Shown here: piece after piece, positions 35,411-44,461 of the stretch
Position numbering within the stretch: position 1 is the stretch's first letter
Layout of the letters: every line of letters begins with the position of its first letter
Source: Neoaquamicrobium microcysteis
GTDB taxonomy: Bacteria > Pseudomonadota > Alphaproteobacteria > Rhizobiales > Rhizobiaceae
Assembly (NCBI RefSeq): GCF_008180155.1
Contig: NZ_VSZS01000055.1
Span: 62,001 to 126,000, forward strand
Direction: 5' to 3'
Length of the DNA stretch: 64,000 bases
The notes under the pieces: generated by a model
What the model was told of the DNA's origin: nothing
Database searches by the model: none
The model's input: the letters and a program-made list of their open reading frames with translations, nothing else
Translations under genes and position numbers: made by a program

Positions 35411-35680
35411 ATGGCCATGACACAGCCCGATGCGTTCATGGCCATAGCAGACGCCAATCGCCGCCATCTGCTCGAGGAGCTGAGGCGCGGGCCGAAGACC
35501 GTCAACGAACTGGCCAGCGGCCTGCCGGTCTCCCGCCCTGCGGTTTCGCAGCATCTCAAGGTCTTGCTGGATACGGGTCTCGTCAGCGCGCGCAACGAGG
35601 GGACGAAACGCATTTATGCGCTGAGCCAGCAGGGATTCCTGAAACTCAACATATGGCTGGATCAGTTCTGGGAAGAATGA
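35411..35680 (+). CDS. ArsR family transcriptional regulator
   Basis: An 89-residue winged HTH protein: ADANRRHLLEELRRGPKTVNELASGLPVSRPAVSQHLKVLLDTGLV (core PKTVNELA and RPAVSQHLKVL) is a typical ArsR recognition segment. No metal-binding CxC motif is present, so it is probably not a metal sensor. It lies 23 nt downstream of the MFS gene and may control it. The start is not well defined; ATG 35411 or 35417 are both possible and neither has a strong ribosome site. Confidence 0.85.
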   Translation: MAMTQPDAFMAIADANRRHLLEELRRGPKTVNELASGLPVSRPAVSQHLKVLLDTGLVSARNEGTKRIYALSQQGFLKLNIWLDQFWEE

Positions 35681-35744
35681 GGCGGGTTTCGCCGGATGCA
35701 AAAAGGGCGGCATGCGCCGCCCTTCAAGTCCAAACCGAAGTTCG

Positions 35745-35921
35745 TCAATGCCGTGTCGGCGACTTCAGTTTTTCTATCTCGTCCTTGATGGCCAGCTTGC
35801 GCCGCTTGAGTTTCACGATATCCAAGCCATCGACCGATGGATGTGCCAAGGCTTCGTCGATCTCACGCTCGATATCACCGTGTTTACGCTGCAGCTCTGC
35901 AAGATGGGATGCAAGAGACAT
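35745..35921 (-). CDS. YdcH family protein (DUF465), copy 1
   Basis: A 58-residue protein of the YdcH/DUF465 family, nearly all helical: LAELQRKHGDIEREIDEALAHPSVDGLDIVKLKRRKLAIKDEIEKL, with the core motif L...H..I...I.......D...V..LKRRKL.LKDEI. The true start at 35921 begins the conserved helix. It is divergent from a second DUF465 gene at 36154. Function unknown. Confidence 0.9.
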   Translation of the reverse strand: MSLASHLAELQRKHGDIEREIDEALAHPSVDGLDIVKLKRRKLAIKDEIEKLKSPTRH

Positions 35922-36000
35922 GATAGGCTCTCCCTTCATGGTTCCTCGATCGCACTGTCGCAGGCGTCCACCGCAGGGCGTCTGTGCATGACAGCGCGAT

Positions 36001-36071
36001 GACACTGTGGCACCGAAATGTGGCAGTGTCGAATAGTGAGTAGTATTATTTCCCGACACGTCGAAATGTGG
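36001..36071. promoter_or_regulatory. repeats between the divergent DUF465 genes
   Basis: The 232-nt divergent spacer contains an inverted repeat GACACTG (36001-36007) with CAGTGTC (36024-36030) and two direct copies of CGAAATGTGG (36014-36023 and 36062-36071). They could be shared operator or promoter elements for the two DUF465 genes. No regulator is known. Confidence 0.4.
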
Positions 36072-36153
36072 TATTAGGCGCGCGCCGGTCGCGGAAGCCC
36101 CGGAGCCCGCCCGCACAGGCGTTCAGTCGCCCAGATTCTTCAGACGGTAGAGC

Positions 36154-36357
36154 ATGTCGGAACAGGAACAAGCCGAGATTCGTCTCGAGTTTGCAAAGGT
36201 CAAGCAGGAACACACGGACTTCGACGCCGCGATCAACGCCATGATCGCAATGGGCTGCGACGCGCTCCAGGTCCAGCGGATGAAAAAGAAAAAGCTGGCG
36301 CTGAAGGATCGGCTTCAGGAGCTGGAAGACCGCATCATCCCCGACATCATCGCGTGA
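36154..36357 (+). CDS. YdcH family protein (DUF465), copy 2
   Basis: A 67-residue protein of the same DUF465 family as the divergent copy 1: [56 protein letters not shown], with the core [14 protein letters not shown]. Identity with copy 1 is limited to the motif, so the duplication is old. It is followed 4 nt later by purE, so it may be cotranscribed with purEK. Confidence 0.9.
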   Translation: MSEQEQAEIRLEFAKVKQEHTDFDAAINAMIAMGCDALQVQRMKKKKLALKDRLQELEDRIIPDIIA

Positions 36358-36361
36358 GGAC

Positions 36362-36859
36362 ATGACGACAACCAAAGCCGACGTGGCCATCATCATGGGC
36401 AGCCAGTCCGACTGGGCCACGATGCGCCACGCCGCGGAAACGCTCGATGCGCTGGGCGTGCCGCATGAAAGCCTCATCGTTTCCGCGCACCGCACGCCCA
36501 AGCGGCTCTACGACTTCGCCACCGGTGCGAAAGCGGCCGGCTTCAAGGTGATCGTCGCGGGAGCCGGCGGTGCGGCGCATCTGCCGGGCATGGCCGCCGC
36601 GCTGACGCCGTTGCCGGTCTTCGGCGTGCCGGTCGAATCGAAGGCGCTGTCGGGGCAAGATTCGCTTCTCTCCATCGTGCAGATGCCGGCGGGCATCCCG
36701 GTCGGTACGCTGGCCATCGGCAAGGCCGGCGCCGTCAATGCCGCGCTGCTGGCAGCCGCGGTGCTCGCATTGTCGGATGACGGGCTGGCGCGCCGCCTCG
36801 ATGCTTGGCGCACCGCCCAGACGGACAGGGTCGCGGAGCGGCCTTCGGACGAAGCATGA
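36362..36859 (+). CDS. purE: N5-carboxyaminoimidazole ribonucleotide mutase
   Basis: A 165-residue class I PurE, which moves the carboxylate of N5-CAIR to form CAIR in purine synthesis. [12 protein letters not shown] is at about residues 10-21, the active-site SAHRTP at about 41-46, and [11 protein letters not shown] at about 67-77. The stop overlaps the purK start by 4 nt (ATGA). Confidence 0.96.
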   Translation: MTTTKADVAIIMGSQSDWATMRHAAETLDALGVPHESLIVSAHRTPKRLYDFATGAKAAGFKVIVAGAGGAAHLPGMAAALTPLPVFGVPVESKALSGQDSLLSIVQMPAGIPVGTLAIGKAGAVNAALLAAAVLALSDDGLARRLDAWRTAQTDRVAERPSDEA

Positions 36860-37932
36860 CCCTGCCGCTTTCGCCCGGCTCGACCATCGGCATCATCGGC
36901 GGCGGCCAGCTGGGCCGCATGCTTGCCATGGCTGCCGCGCGGCTGGGCTATCGCATCACCGTGCTGGAGCCGCAGGGCGATTGCCCCGCAGCCCAGGTTG
37001 CCAACCGGCAGATCGTGGCGGCCTATGACGATGCGCACGCGCTGGCCGAGCTTGCCCGCGAATGCGCGGTCGTCACCTACGAGTTCGAGAATGTTCCCGT
37101 CGAGGCCGCTCTGGCGCTTGCCGCCGACGTGCCGGTGTTTCCGCCGCCACACGCGCTCGAGGTCGCTCAGGACAGGCTAACGGAGAAGACCGCGCTCAAC
37201 GACATGGGCATATTGACCGCCCGTTTCCGCGCCGTCGACAGCGAGGCCGACCTTGACGCAGCGCTTGCGGAGTTCGGCGGTGAGGGCGTGCTGAAAACGC
37301 GGCGGCTTGGCTATGACGGGAAGGGTCAGCGTGTGTTCCGCCACGGAAGCCCCGAACCGGCGACGGGCGTCTTTGCGGCTATGGGCGGCGTCCCGCTCAT
37401 CCTGGAGGCGCTGGTGCCCTTCGAGCGCGAAATCTCGGTGATCGCCGCACGCGGACGCGACGGGCGTCTGGCCGTGTACGAACCCGCCGAGAACGTGCAC
37501 CGCGACGGCATCCTCCATACATCGACCGTGCCAGCAGAGGCCTCCGCGCAGACGATGGATGCTGCACGCGACGCCGCAAGAGCCATCCTCGAAGGCCTCG
37601 ACTATGTCGGCGTTATCGGGGTCGAGTTCTTCGTGCTTGGCGACGGCTCGGTGGTGGCGAACGAAATCGCACCGCGCGTTCACAATTCCGGCCACTGGAC
37701 CGAGGCCGCCTGTTCGATCTCGCAGTTCGAGCAGCACATCCGCGCCGTGGCTGGATTGCCGCTGGGCGAAACCGAGCGTCACTCCGACTGCGTGATGGAG
37801 AACCTGATCGGAGACGACGTAGCGCGCGTGCCGGTGCTTCTGGGCGAGCGCGACCTCGTCCTGCATCTGTACGGCAAGGCAGAGGCGAGGCCCGGCCGCA
37901 AGATGGGCCATTTCACGAAGCTGGTGCGGTAA
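36856..37932 (+). CDS. purK: N5-carboxyaminoimidazole ribonucleotide synthase
   Basis: A 358-residue ATP-grasp enzyme that makes N5-CAIR from AIR, ATP and bicarbonate. The N-terminal [17 protein letters not shown] motif (about residues 11-27), TYEFENVP (about 75-82), the ATP-grasp loop [11 protein letters not shown] (about 146-156) and [13 protein letters not shown] (about 272-284) are present. It is coupled to purE by an overlapping stop/start. Other purine genes are elsewhere. Confidence 0.96.
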   Translation: MTLPLSPGSTIGIIGGGQLGRMLAMAAARLGYRITVLEPQGDCPAAQVANRQIVAAYDDAHALAELARECAVVTYEFENVPVEAALALAADVPVFPPPHALEVAQDRLTEKTALNDMGILTARFRAVDSEADLDAALAEFGGEGVLKTRRLGYDGKGQRVFRHGSPEPATGVFAAMGGVPLILEALVPFEREISVIAARGRDGRLAVYEPAENVHRDGILHTSTVPAEASAQTMDAARDAARAILEGLDYVGVIGVEFFVLGDGSVVANEIAPRVHNSGHWTEAACSISQFEQHIRAVAGLPLGETERHSDCVMENLIGDDVARVPVLLGERDLVLHLYGKAEARPGRKMGHFTKLVR

Positions 37933-38066
37933 CCCGTCTGCCAGGACGCGCGCCAAGATTGACCGACCGCAACATCGCCTCGCGCAAAGATTGCGATTTT
38001 GTAACGAAACAAAATTGCGTGCGCGCCGTTCTTCCTGCGACAGGGACTCAGCAGGAGGCTTACATA

Positions 38067-38576
38067 ATGTTCAAATTCTCATCCGCCATGTGCCACGCGC
38101 TGGCGTTGACATTCATGGTCGGCACGGTCGCTCCGGCTGCCGCTGTGCCGGTAGTCGTGCCGAACGCGCCGATCGCTTCACCGGATGTTTCCAACGTGCA
38201 GCTGGAATTTCGACGGGATCGCGAGATGCGCCGAGATCGCGAGGTTCTTCGCGACAACTGGAGAGGCCGAGACAGGGATCGCGGGCGCGATCGTTTCGAA
38301 CGTCGCGGCCAGAGCGCCTACTGGCGTGGACACCGAGGTTACCGGGATCATCGTCCGGGCTATCGCCAGCACAATGGCTGGTGGTTCCCGCCCGCAGCGT
38401 TCATCGCCGGCGCCATCATCGGCGGCGCGATGAACCAGGCGCCCGCGGCACGTCCCGGCGGCGGCTCCGCGCATGTGCAGTGGTGCTATGATCGCTGGCG
38501 TTCATACCGTGCGTCGGACAACACGTATCAGCCCTATAACGGTCCGCGCCGTCAGTGCACGTCGCCTTACGGCTGA
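38067..38576 (+). CDS. BA14K family secreted protein
   Basis: A 169-residue protein with a signal peptide ([19 protein letters not shown] ... cleaved near AAAVP), an Arg/Asp-rich middle ([30 protein letters not shown]), a hydrophobic patch [15 protein letters not shown] and the BA14K C-terminal motif [19 protein letters not shown]. Brucella BA14K is an immunoreactive envelope protein with lectin-like properties. GGAGG 8 nt upstream supports the start. Confidence 0.9.
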   Translation: MFKFSSAMCHALALTFMVGTVAPAAAVPVVVPNAPIASPDVSNVQLEFRRDREMRRDREVLRDNWRGRDRDRGRDRFERRGQSAYWRGHRGYRDHRPGYRQHNGWWFPPAAFIAGAIIGGAMNQAPAARPGGGSAHVQWCYDRWRSYRASDNTYQPYNGPRRQCTSPYG

Positions 38577-38589
38577 GTCCGAACTTCAG

Positions 38590-38616
38590 GCGGGCTCGCA
38601 TACGGTGCGAGCCCGC
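38590..38616 (+). terminator. hairpin after the BA14K gene
   Basis: GCGGGCTCGCA and TGCGAGCCCGC form a perfect 11-bp stem around TACGG, 13 nt after the stop codon. The 3' side is only weakly T-rich (TCCCGTCGTC), so it may stabilise the mRNA end or act with Rho. A second GC hairpin (38703-38721, GGCGCGC...GCGCGCC then TTTATGTT) lies in the rpmJ leader. Confidence 0.6.
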
Positions 38617-38766
38617 TCCCGTCGTCTGAAAAGGGCGGTCCCACGACCGCTCGAAGGTTGACAGCCCTACGCCATCTCGTCTAAGAGCCAGCGCAGATTT
38701 GCGGCGCGCCTTGAGCGCGCCTTTATGTTCGGCCCGTCAGGGCATCAGGAAAAACGGGCTAGACCG

Positions 38767-38892
38767 ATGAAGATCAAGAACTCGCTCAAGGCGCTGAAGA
38801 GCCGTCACCGCGACAACCGCATGGTTCGCCGCAAGGGCCGCGTCTACATCATCAACAAGACCGCGCCGCGCTTCAAGGCTCGCCAGGGCTGA
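38767..38892 (+). CDS. rpmJ: 50S ribosomal protein L36 (cysteine-free form)
   Basis: A 41-residue protein, [18 protein letters not shown]..., the C-minus (YkgO/type B) form of L36. No cysteine is present, so it does not bind the zinc ion used by the classical L36. This form is the usual one in alphaproteobacteria. The gene is too short for common length cut-offs and lies alone, 190 nt after the BA14K gene. Confidence 0.95.
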   Translation: MKIKNSLKALKSRHRDNRMVRRKGRVYIINKTAPRFKARQG

Positions 38893-38957
38893 GCCCCGGC
38901 GGCTTCTCACGCGAATTTCAGTTTGACGTTCCGCGATGCGAGGGTAGATTCCGTCGC

Positions 38958-39545
38958 ATGCGGAACGTTTTTGCCATTGCGCTCGCGATTCTCCTTGCTT
39001 TGCCGGCCGGGGCGGTGGCCCAGACCACCGGGCGCGCCAACGCCAGCCTCAGCGTGGAGGAGCCGCAGGCGCGGGTGGACCAGTTGTTCGTCGAGCTCAA
39101 GCGCGCGCGCAGCGAGCAGGCGGCCGAACGGCTCGCCAATCGCATCCGGCAGGAATGGATGCGCTCCGGCAGCGCTTCCATCGATCTTCTGATGCGATGG
39201 TCGCAAAAGGCCATCGAGGACAAGAAGAACGACGCGGCGATGGATTTCCTCGATCAGGTCGTCACGCTCGCTCCCGACTATGCGGAGGGCTGGAATCGCC
39301 GCGCAACGCTGCATTTCGCGATGGACAACTATGCCAAGTCGATGGCCGATATCGGCCGGACGCTACAGCTTGAGCCGCGTCATTTCGGTGCGTTGGGCGG
39401 GATGGCCACCATCCTGAAAAATTCGGGGCGAAAGGAAGCCGCGATGCACGCTTATGAGCGCGTGCTGGACGTCTATCCAATGATGCGAAGCGCCCAGACA
39501 GAACTCGGCACGCTGGCTGACGAACTGGCAGGCGAAGGTATTTGA
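38958..39545 (+). CDS. secreted tetratricopeptide repeat protein
   Basis: A 195-residue protein with a signal peptide (MRNVFAIALAILLALPAGAVAQ) and two to three TPR-like repeats at about residues 85-190 (NDAAMDFLDQVVTLAPDYAEGWNRRA, core A...L...V.L.P.YAE.WN.RA; then MDNYAKSMADIGRTLQLEP). It is predicted to be periplasmic and to mediate protein contacts. It lies 54 nt ahead of the alpha/beta hydrolase gene. No specific partner is known. Confidence 0.85.
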   Translation: MRNVFAIALAILLALPAGAVAQTTGRANASLSVEEPQARVDQLFVELKRARSEQAAERLANRIRQEWMRSGSASIDLLMRWSQKAIEDKKNDAAMDFLDQVVTLAPDYAEGWNRRATLHFAMDNYAKSMADIGRTLQLEPRHFGALGGMATILKNSGRKEAAMHAYERVLDVYPMMRSAQTELGTLADELAGEGI

Positions 39546-39599
39546 CAGGCCATCCGGATCGCCTGAAACTGCCCGCAACCTCATAGCGTATTCCTCCGC

Positions 39600-40655
39600 A
39601 TGAACCTGATTACCGCCGCCGTCTGCTTTCTGCTCGCGCTTCTGCTCGTGTTCGCCGGTGCAAGCAGGGCAGGCGCATGGCTGATCGAGCGGAGAAACCT
39701 GCCCGTCGGCACGTTCGCCGATGTCAACGGCACGCGGCTTCACCATGTGCATGTGCCTGCCGCACCCAGCGCCGACCTGCCGCCGGTGCTCTTCATCCAT
39801 GGGGCAAGCGGAAACCTGCTCGACCAGATGATCCCGCTTCGTGCGGCGCTCGGCGAGCGTGCCGAGATGCTTTTCCTCGACAGGCCAGGCCACGGCTGGT
39901 CCGAGCGAGGGTCCGGCAACGGAAATCCTTACGAGCAGGCCGCGACAATCGCCGCCCTGATGGATCGCTACGAAATTGAGAACGCCATCGTCGTCGGGCA
40001 CTCGTTCGGTGGGGCGGTAGCTGCGGCGCTGGCGCTCAATCACCCTGAAAAGATTCGCGGTCTGGTTTTTCTGGCCGCCGCCACCCATCCGTGGCCCGGC
40101 GGGGCGACGTCCTGGTATTACAAGCTTTCGACCGTTCCCCTGGTTGGCCGTCTCTTTACCGAGACGCTTGCATGGCCCGGCGGCATGCTGCGCATGGGAG
40201 CCGCGTCGGCCTGCGTCTTCGCGCCCAACCCCATGCCGGAAGCCTATCTGCAAGAGGCGGCTATACCGCTGGTGCTGCGCCCCGGCGCGTTCCGGTGGAA
40301 TGCGGTCGATGTGGCGGGGCTCTATGACCACGTGGTCGAGGCTGCGAAACGATATGGCGAGATCGATGCGCCGACAGTGGTGATCTCGGGCAATCGCGAC
40401 ACGGTCGTCTACGAGGAAATCCACTCGGTAGGGCTTGCCCGCGATATTCCGGGTGCGGAACTGGTCTGGGTCGACAATCTCGGCCACAAGCCGGACTGGA
40501 TCGCGAGCGACCTGGTCGTAGCAGCCATCGAAAAGGTGGCGGGCAGGGCGGTCGATCTAGACGCTGCCGCGCGTATCGTCGAAGCCAGGATCGCTGATGA
40601 CGCCTTCGGGGCCGGCTGCGCGGACGAAAAGCCCGAGCTCGCACCAACGGGCTGA
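39600..40655 (+). CDS. alpha/beta hydrolase, membrane-anchored
   Basis: A 351-residue hydrolase with an N-terminal membrane segment (about residues 3-25). The oxyanion-region FIHGASGNL is at about 64-72, the nucleophile elbow GHSFGG at about 136-141, the acid Asp in GNRDTVV at about 265, and the catalytic His in NLGHKPDW at about 292. The fold is the dehalogenase/peroxidase type with a cap domain. Substrate unknown. The C-terminal tail is acidic and Ala-rich. Confidence 0.85.
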   Translation: MNLITAAVCFLLALLLVFAGASRAGAWLIERRNLPVGTFADVNGTRLHHVHVPAAPSADLPPVLFIHGASGNLLDQMIPLRAALGERAEMLFLDRPGHGWSERGSGNGNPYEQAATIAALMDRYEIENAIVVGHSFGGAVAAALALNHPEKIRGLVFLAAATHPWPGGATSWYYKLSTVPLVGRLFTETLAWPGGMLRMGAASACVFAPNPMPEAYLQEAAIPLVLRPGAFRWNAVDVAGLYDHVVEAAKRYGEIDAPTVVISGNRDTVVYEEIHSVGLARDIPGAELVWVDNLGHKPDWIASDLVVAAIEKVAGRAVDLDAAARIVEARIADDAFGAGCADEKPELAPTG

Positions 40656-40762
40656 GCGTTCGAGCCGCGGCCATTCTGACGAACGCCGTTTCGGTGCTCA
40701 ACTTCACTTTCCCGGTCGCATTTTTGCGGACGTCAGACGATTCCGTCTGGCTGCAAAATGCT

Positions 40763-42199
40763 CTAAAGCCCGCTCAGCCCATCCGAGCCGATATAGGCGA
40801 TGCGGAGCATGTTGGTCGCGCCGGGCGTGCCGAGCGGAACGCCTGCGGTGATGATGACCCTGTCGCCGGACTTGCCGAAGCCCTCGCGGTAGGCGATGCG
40901 ACAGGCGCGATCGACCATATCGTCCAGAGTGCTTGCGTCTTCCGTCAGAACGCAGTGCATCCCCCATACGAGAGCCAGCCGGCGGGTCGTCTCTATCACC
41001 GGCGACAGCGCGATGATGGGAAGTTGCGGACGCTCGCGGGCGGCGCGAAGTCCGGTCGTGCCCGACGAGGTGTAGGTAACGATCGCGGATAGCTTCAGCG
41101 TCTCGCCGATCTGCCGCGCGGCAAGCGAGATGGCGTCCGCTCCGGTGGCTTCAGGCTCCGAGCGCTGGGCATTGATGATGCCGGGATAGAGCGGGTCCTT
41201 CTCCACCTGCGTGGCGATGGCGTCCATGGTGGCGACCGCCTCGACGGGATAGTCACCCGCAGCAGATTCGGCCGACAGCATGATGGCATCGGCACCCTCG
41301 AACACCGCGATCGAAACGTCGGACACTTCGGCGCGCGTCGGCACCGGCGCCGAAATCATGGACTCAAGCATCTGCGTGGCGACGACGACCGGCTTGCCGG
41401 CGCGCCGGGCCGCGCGCGTGATCTGCTTCTGGATGCCGGGCACGGCTTCCAGCGGCATCTCGACGCCGAGATCGCCGCGGGCCACCATCAGGGCATCCGA
41501 CAGCTCGATGATTTCTGCAAGCCTTGAAACCGCTTGCGGCTTTTCGATCTTCGACATCAGCGCCGCGCGGCCGCGGGCCACCTTGCGCACTTCGGCGAGA
41601 TCCTCGGGCCGCTGCACGAAGGAAAGCGCAACCCAGTCGACGCCGGTGGCCAGCACTGCGTCCAGGTCCTTGCGGTCCTTTTCGGTCAGCGCGCCGATCG
41701 GCAGGTCGGTATCGGGAAGGCTCACGCCCTTGCGATTGGAAATCTTCGTGCCGGAGATGACCTTGCAAACGATCTTCTTGCCGGTGGTCTTTTCGGCCTT
41801 GAGGTGCAGCTTGCCGTCGTCGATCAGCAGTCGGTGGCCGGGCTTTACCGACTGGAGGATTTCCGGATGGGGAAGATGCACGCGCTTCGCGTCGCCAGGG
41901 GCGGGGTTGTCGTCCAGCGTAAAAGTCTGGCCCGGTGTCAGTTCGGCCGAACCATCGGCAAACGAGCCGACGCGCAGCTTCGGTCCCTGAAGGTCTGCCA
42001 GGATGGCGATCGGGCGCCCGACCTCGCTCTCGACCTTTCGGATGCGCGCCACGAGCGTGCGCATGCCTTCGTGGTCGGTATGGCTCATGTTGATGCGGAA
42101 GACGTCGGCGCCCGCCTCGAAGAGCCGCTTTATCATGACTTCTTCAGATGAGGCCGGACCCAGCGTTGCGAGTATCTTGACCTTGCGGCTGCGTCTCAT
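40763..42199 (-). CDS. pyk: pyruvate kinase
   Basis: A 478-residue pyruvate kinase, transferring phosphate from PEP to ADP. It shows KILATLGPASS at the N-terminus (residues 8-18), RINMSHTDHE, the active-site KIEKPQAVSRL motif (about 217-227) and ARGDLGVEMPLE (about 241-252), then the C-terminal allosteric domain. Its start overlaps the stop of the upstream DUF1036 gene by 4 nt (ATGA), so the two are translationally coupled. Confidence 0.97.
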   Translation of the reverse strand: MRRSRKVKILATLGPASSEEVMIKRLFEAGADVFRINMSHTDHEGMRTLVARIRKVESEVGRPIAILADLQGPKLRVGSFADGSAELTPGQTFTLDDNPAPGDAKRVHLPHPEILQSVKPGHRLLIDDGKLHLKAEKTTGKKIVCKVISGTKISNRKGVSLPDTDLPIGALTEKDRKDLDAVLATGVDWVALSFVQRPEDLAEVRKVARGRAALMSKIEKPQAVSRLAEIIELSDALMVARGDLGVEMPLEAVPGIQKQITRAARRAGKPVVVATQMLESMISAPVPTRAEVSDVSIAVFEGADAIMLSAESAAGDYPVEAVATMDAIATQVEKDPLYPGIINAQRSEPEATGADAISLAARQIGETLKLSAIVTYTSSGTTGLRAARERPQLPIIALSPVIETTRRLALVWGMHCVLTEDASTLDDMVDRACRIAYREGFGKSGDRVIITAGVPLGTPGATNMLRIAYIGSDGLSGL

Positions 42200-42705
42200 T
42201 GATCGCCTGTTCCCGTGACGGCAGGGCCGCCCGTGGCGGGATCGTCGGTGAGCTGGACCATCCAGCTTGCCTGTTCCCGCGTATCGTATTCCTGGAAGCC
42301 GGCGCGCTGGAAACCGCGCGCAAAACAGTCACCCGCGCCGGCGATCTTGAACTCGCGCTCGGCCACGCACATGTTGACCGGCCCGTCCCAGCGACCGCCG
42401 CGTTCGGCATCCTCGGCATAGAGATAGTAGTAGCGCGAAGACAGCGCGCCCTCGATCAGCGTCTTGCAGGTGGAGCCTTCGACATGCCACCAGCCTTCGG
42501 TCACCCAGCCCGCCTGCGCCCGGTAGCCTATCGCCACGCCGACGAGGCTCTGCGTGGCGTTGCAGACGCGGAAATCGGCCAGTGCCGGTGTTGCCGCGAC
42601 GAGGCCAGCCGATGCCACCGCCAGCGCCGAAAGCCCTGCCAGAAGGCAGGTGCGTCCAGCCGTCGCCAACACCTTGTTCATGACCCTCGCCGATGGAATC
42701 GTCAT
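42196..42705 (-). CDS. DUF1036 family secreted protein
   Basis: A 169-residue protein with a signal peptide (hydrophobic about residues 20-42, cleavage near PALADFRVC) and a DUF1036 domain containing VCNATQSLVGVAIGYR and GWWHVEGSTCKTLIEGAL, with conserved cysteines. The start could also be ATG 42681. It is placed ahead of pyk, as in other Rhizobiales, with a 4-nt overlap. Function unknown. Confidence 0.87.
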   Translation of the reverse strand: MTIPSARVMNKVLATAGRTCLLAGLSALAVASAGLVAATPALADFRVCNATQSLVGVAIGYRAQAGWVTEGWWHVEGSTCKTLIEGALSSRYYYLYAEDAERGGRWDGPVNMCVAEREFKIAGAGDCFARGFQRAGFQEYDTREQASWMVQLTDDPATGGPAVTGTGDQ

Positions 42706-42903
42706 CTCTCTAGCCCCTTTTCGGAGAAGTGCAGGCGCGTGTCAACGCATGGATTCTGCCGGACCGAACCGATTTAGATCGTCAGTTCGCGACCTTCGCG
42801 GCCCGTGTGCCGATGTTGCGCCAAAGGTTGTCGAAACGGCGGCATTGCACGAGGCACGACTTCGTGAAAAACAGACGGCTCCCGCCAACAACCGGACGTT
42901 CAC

Positions 42904-43701
42904 ATGACCCGCGACGCACTTTTCGCTCCTTTCGAGGTCATAGAAGGCGACCGGACGCGTGGACTGGTGCTGCTGGCTGACCATGCCGGGCGCGAGCTGC
43001 CAGAGGAATATGGCGATCTCGGACTGCCTGCCTCGGAGTTCGAGCGTCACATCGCATACGACATCGGTGTGGAGATGGTCATGCGCGCGCTTGCCGCACA
43101 GCTGGGCGTGCCGGGCGTCATGGCGCGTTTCTCGCGCCTGCTGATCGACGCCAATCGCGGCGAGGACGATCCCACGCTCATCCGCCAGCTCTATGACGGC
43201 ACCATCGTGCCCGCCAACTATCCCATGAGCGCCGCCGAACGCGAAAGGCGGCTCGACCGCTATTACCGGCCGTATCACGACGCGGTCGGCTCGATGGTGG
43301 CATCGGTTGCGGATGCGACCGGTGCCGCGCCGTTCATCTTTTCCATACATTCGTTCACGCCGACGATGCAGGGCCGCGCGCGACCGTGGCAGGTGGGCGT
43401 CCTTTGGGATTCCGACGAGCGCGCCGTGCGACCCCTGCTCGACATGCTGGCGGCCGATCCCGCGCTGACGGTGGGCGACAACGAGCCATACGACGGCGCG
43501 CTGCGGGGCGATACGATGTTTCGACACGCCATCGTCAATGGCTACGCGCATGCGCTGATCGAAATCCGTCAGGACCTGATTGCAAAGCAGGAAAGCGCGG
43601 ACGAATGGGCGCTGCGGCTGGCACCCATCCTTGAAGCGATCAACGCCGTGCCCGATATGCACGAGGTGAAGCAGTACGGCTCGCGCACCGGGCCGATCTA
43701 G
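42904..43701 (+). CDS. N-formylglutamate amidohydrolase
   Basis: A 265-residue protein of the FGase (HutG-like) family, hydrolysing N-formyl- or related N-acyl-amino acids. It shows LLADHAGRELP at about residues 23-33, IDANRGEDD at about 81-89, the SIHSFTP motif at about 147-153, and EIRQDLI at about 220-226. It is divergent from the DUF1036-pyk pair and is followed 21 nt later by DUF1244. The precise substrate in this organism is unknown. Confidence 0.88.
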   Translation: MTRDALFAPFEVIEGDRTRGLVLLADHAGRELPEEYGDLGLPASEFERHIAYDIGVEMVMRALAAQLGVPGVMARFSRLLIDANRGEDDPTLIRQLYDGTIVPANYPMSAAERERRLDRYYRPYHDAVGSMVASVADATGAAPFIFSIHSFTPTMQGRARPWQVGVLWDSDERAVRPLLDMLAADPALTVGDNEPYDGALRGDTMFRHAIVNGYAHALIEIRQDLIAKQESADEWALRLAPILEAINAVPDMHEVKQYGSRTGPI

Positions 43702-43722
43702 GGACAAAGAAGGAGGCGTGCG

Positions 43723-44031
43723 ATGACCGAACTGAGCGAGGACCAGAAGCGCGATTTCGAAGCGGCCGCCTTTCGCAGGCTGGTCCAGCACCTGCGCGAG
43801 CGGACCGACGTGCAGAATATCGACATGATGAATCTCGCGGGTTTCTGTCGCAACTGCCTGTCGAACTGGTATCGCGACGCGGCGAACGAAACGGGTGTGG
43901 CGATGGACAAGGAGCAGTCGCGCGAGATCATCTACGGCATGCCCTATGACGAGTGGCGCGCGAAACACCAGACCGAGGCGCCGGCCGACAAGCAGGCCGC
44001 CTTCGAACAGAACCGCCCGAAAGACCATTGA
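43723..44031 (+). CDS. DUF1244 family protein
   Basis: A 102-residue protein of the DUF1244 family, with the conserved core [20 protein letters not shown] (about residues 34-53) containing a CxxC pair and the following [11 protein letters not shown] motif. A clear GGAGG ribosome site precedes the start. DUF1244 is very common next to the N-formylglutamate amidohydrolase in Rhizobiales; function unknown. Confidence 0.93.
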   Translation: MTELSEDQKRDFEAAAFRRLVQHLRERTDVQNIDMMNLAGFCRNCLSNWYRDAANETGVAMDKEQSREIIYGMPYDEWRAKHQTEAPADKQAAFEQNRPKDH

Positions 44032-44110
44032 TTATTGTGCCCGTGTCGGGCAACCAAGCGCCGATCTTTTGCGCCTCCGAGTCGCGGCGCGCCCAATCCG
44101 GAGACCCGAC

Positions 44111-44374
44111 ATGGCTGACGACATCACCGCAGAATCCGCCCAGACCGTAGCTGCCGGCCAGCTGCGCGCCTTCATCGAGCGCATCGAGCGTCTGGAAGAA
44201 GAAAAGCAGACCATCGCAGATGACATCAAGGAAGTCTTCGCCGAGGCCAAGGGCACCGGCTTCGACACCAAGGCGCTGCGCACCATCATTCGCCTGCGCA
44301 AGAAGGACGCAGCGGAACGGCAGGAGGAAGAGGCGATCCTCGACCTCTACAAAGCCGCGCTCGGGATGGAATAA
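44111..44374 (+). CDS. gapR: DUF2312 family protein (GapR-like)
   Basis: An 87-residue protein of the DUF2312 family, whose Caulobacter member GapR is a nucleoid-associated protein that binds overtwisted AT-rich DNA. The core is [29 protein letters not shown], with the coiled coil forming the dimer, and [20 protein letters not shown]. Length and sequence fit. The start at 44111 follows the conserved N-terminus. Confidence 0.87.
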   Translation: MADDITAESAQTVAAGQLRAFIERIERLEEEKQTIADDIKEVFAEAKGTGFDTKALRTIIRLRKKDAAERQEEEAILDLYKAALGME

Positions 44375-44461
44375 TCCGCCACGTCTCTGGCGATCCGTTT
44401 CTTCACCTTCTAGGGTTGGGTCTCTAACGGCGCGGTTGCGCGCCGCAACGAAGGAGACCTC

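Noticed and set aside
44428-44445. Hairpin CGGCGCG/CGCGCCG ahead of the M20 gene as a riboswitch or attenuator
   Set aside because: The hairpin is short, lacks conserved elements of a known class, and short GC palindromes are expected here by chance.
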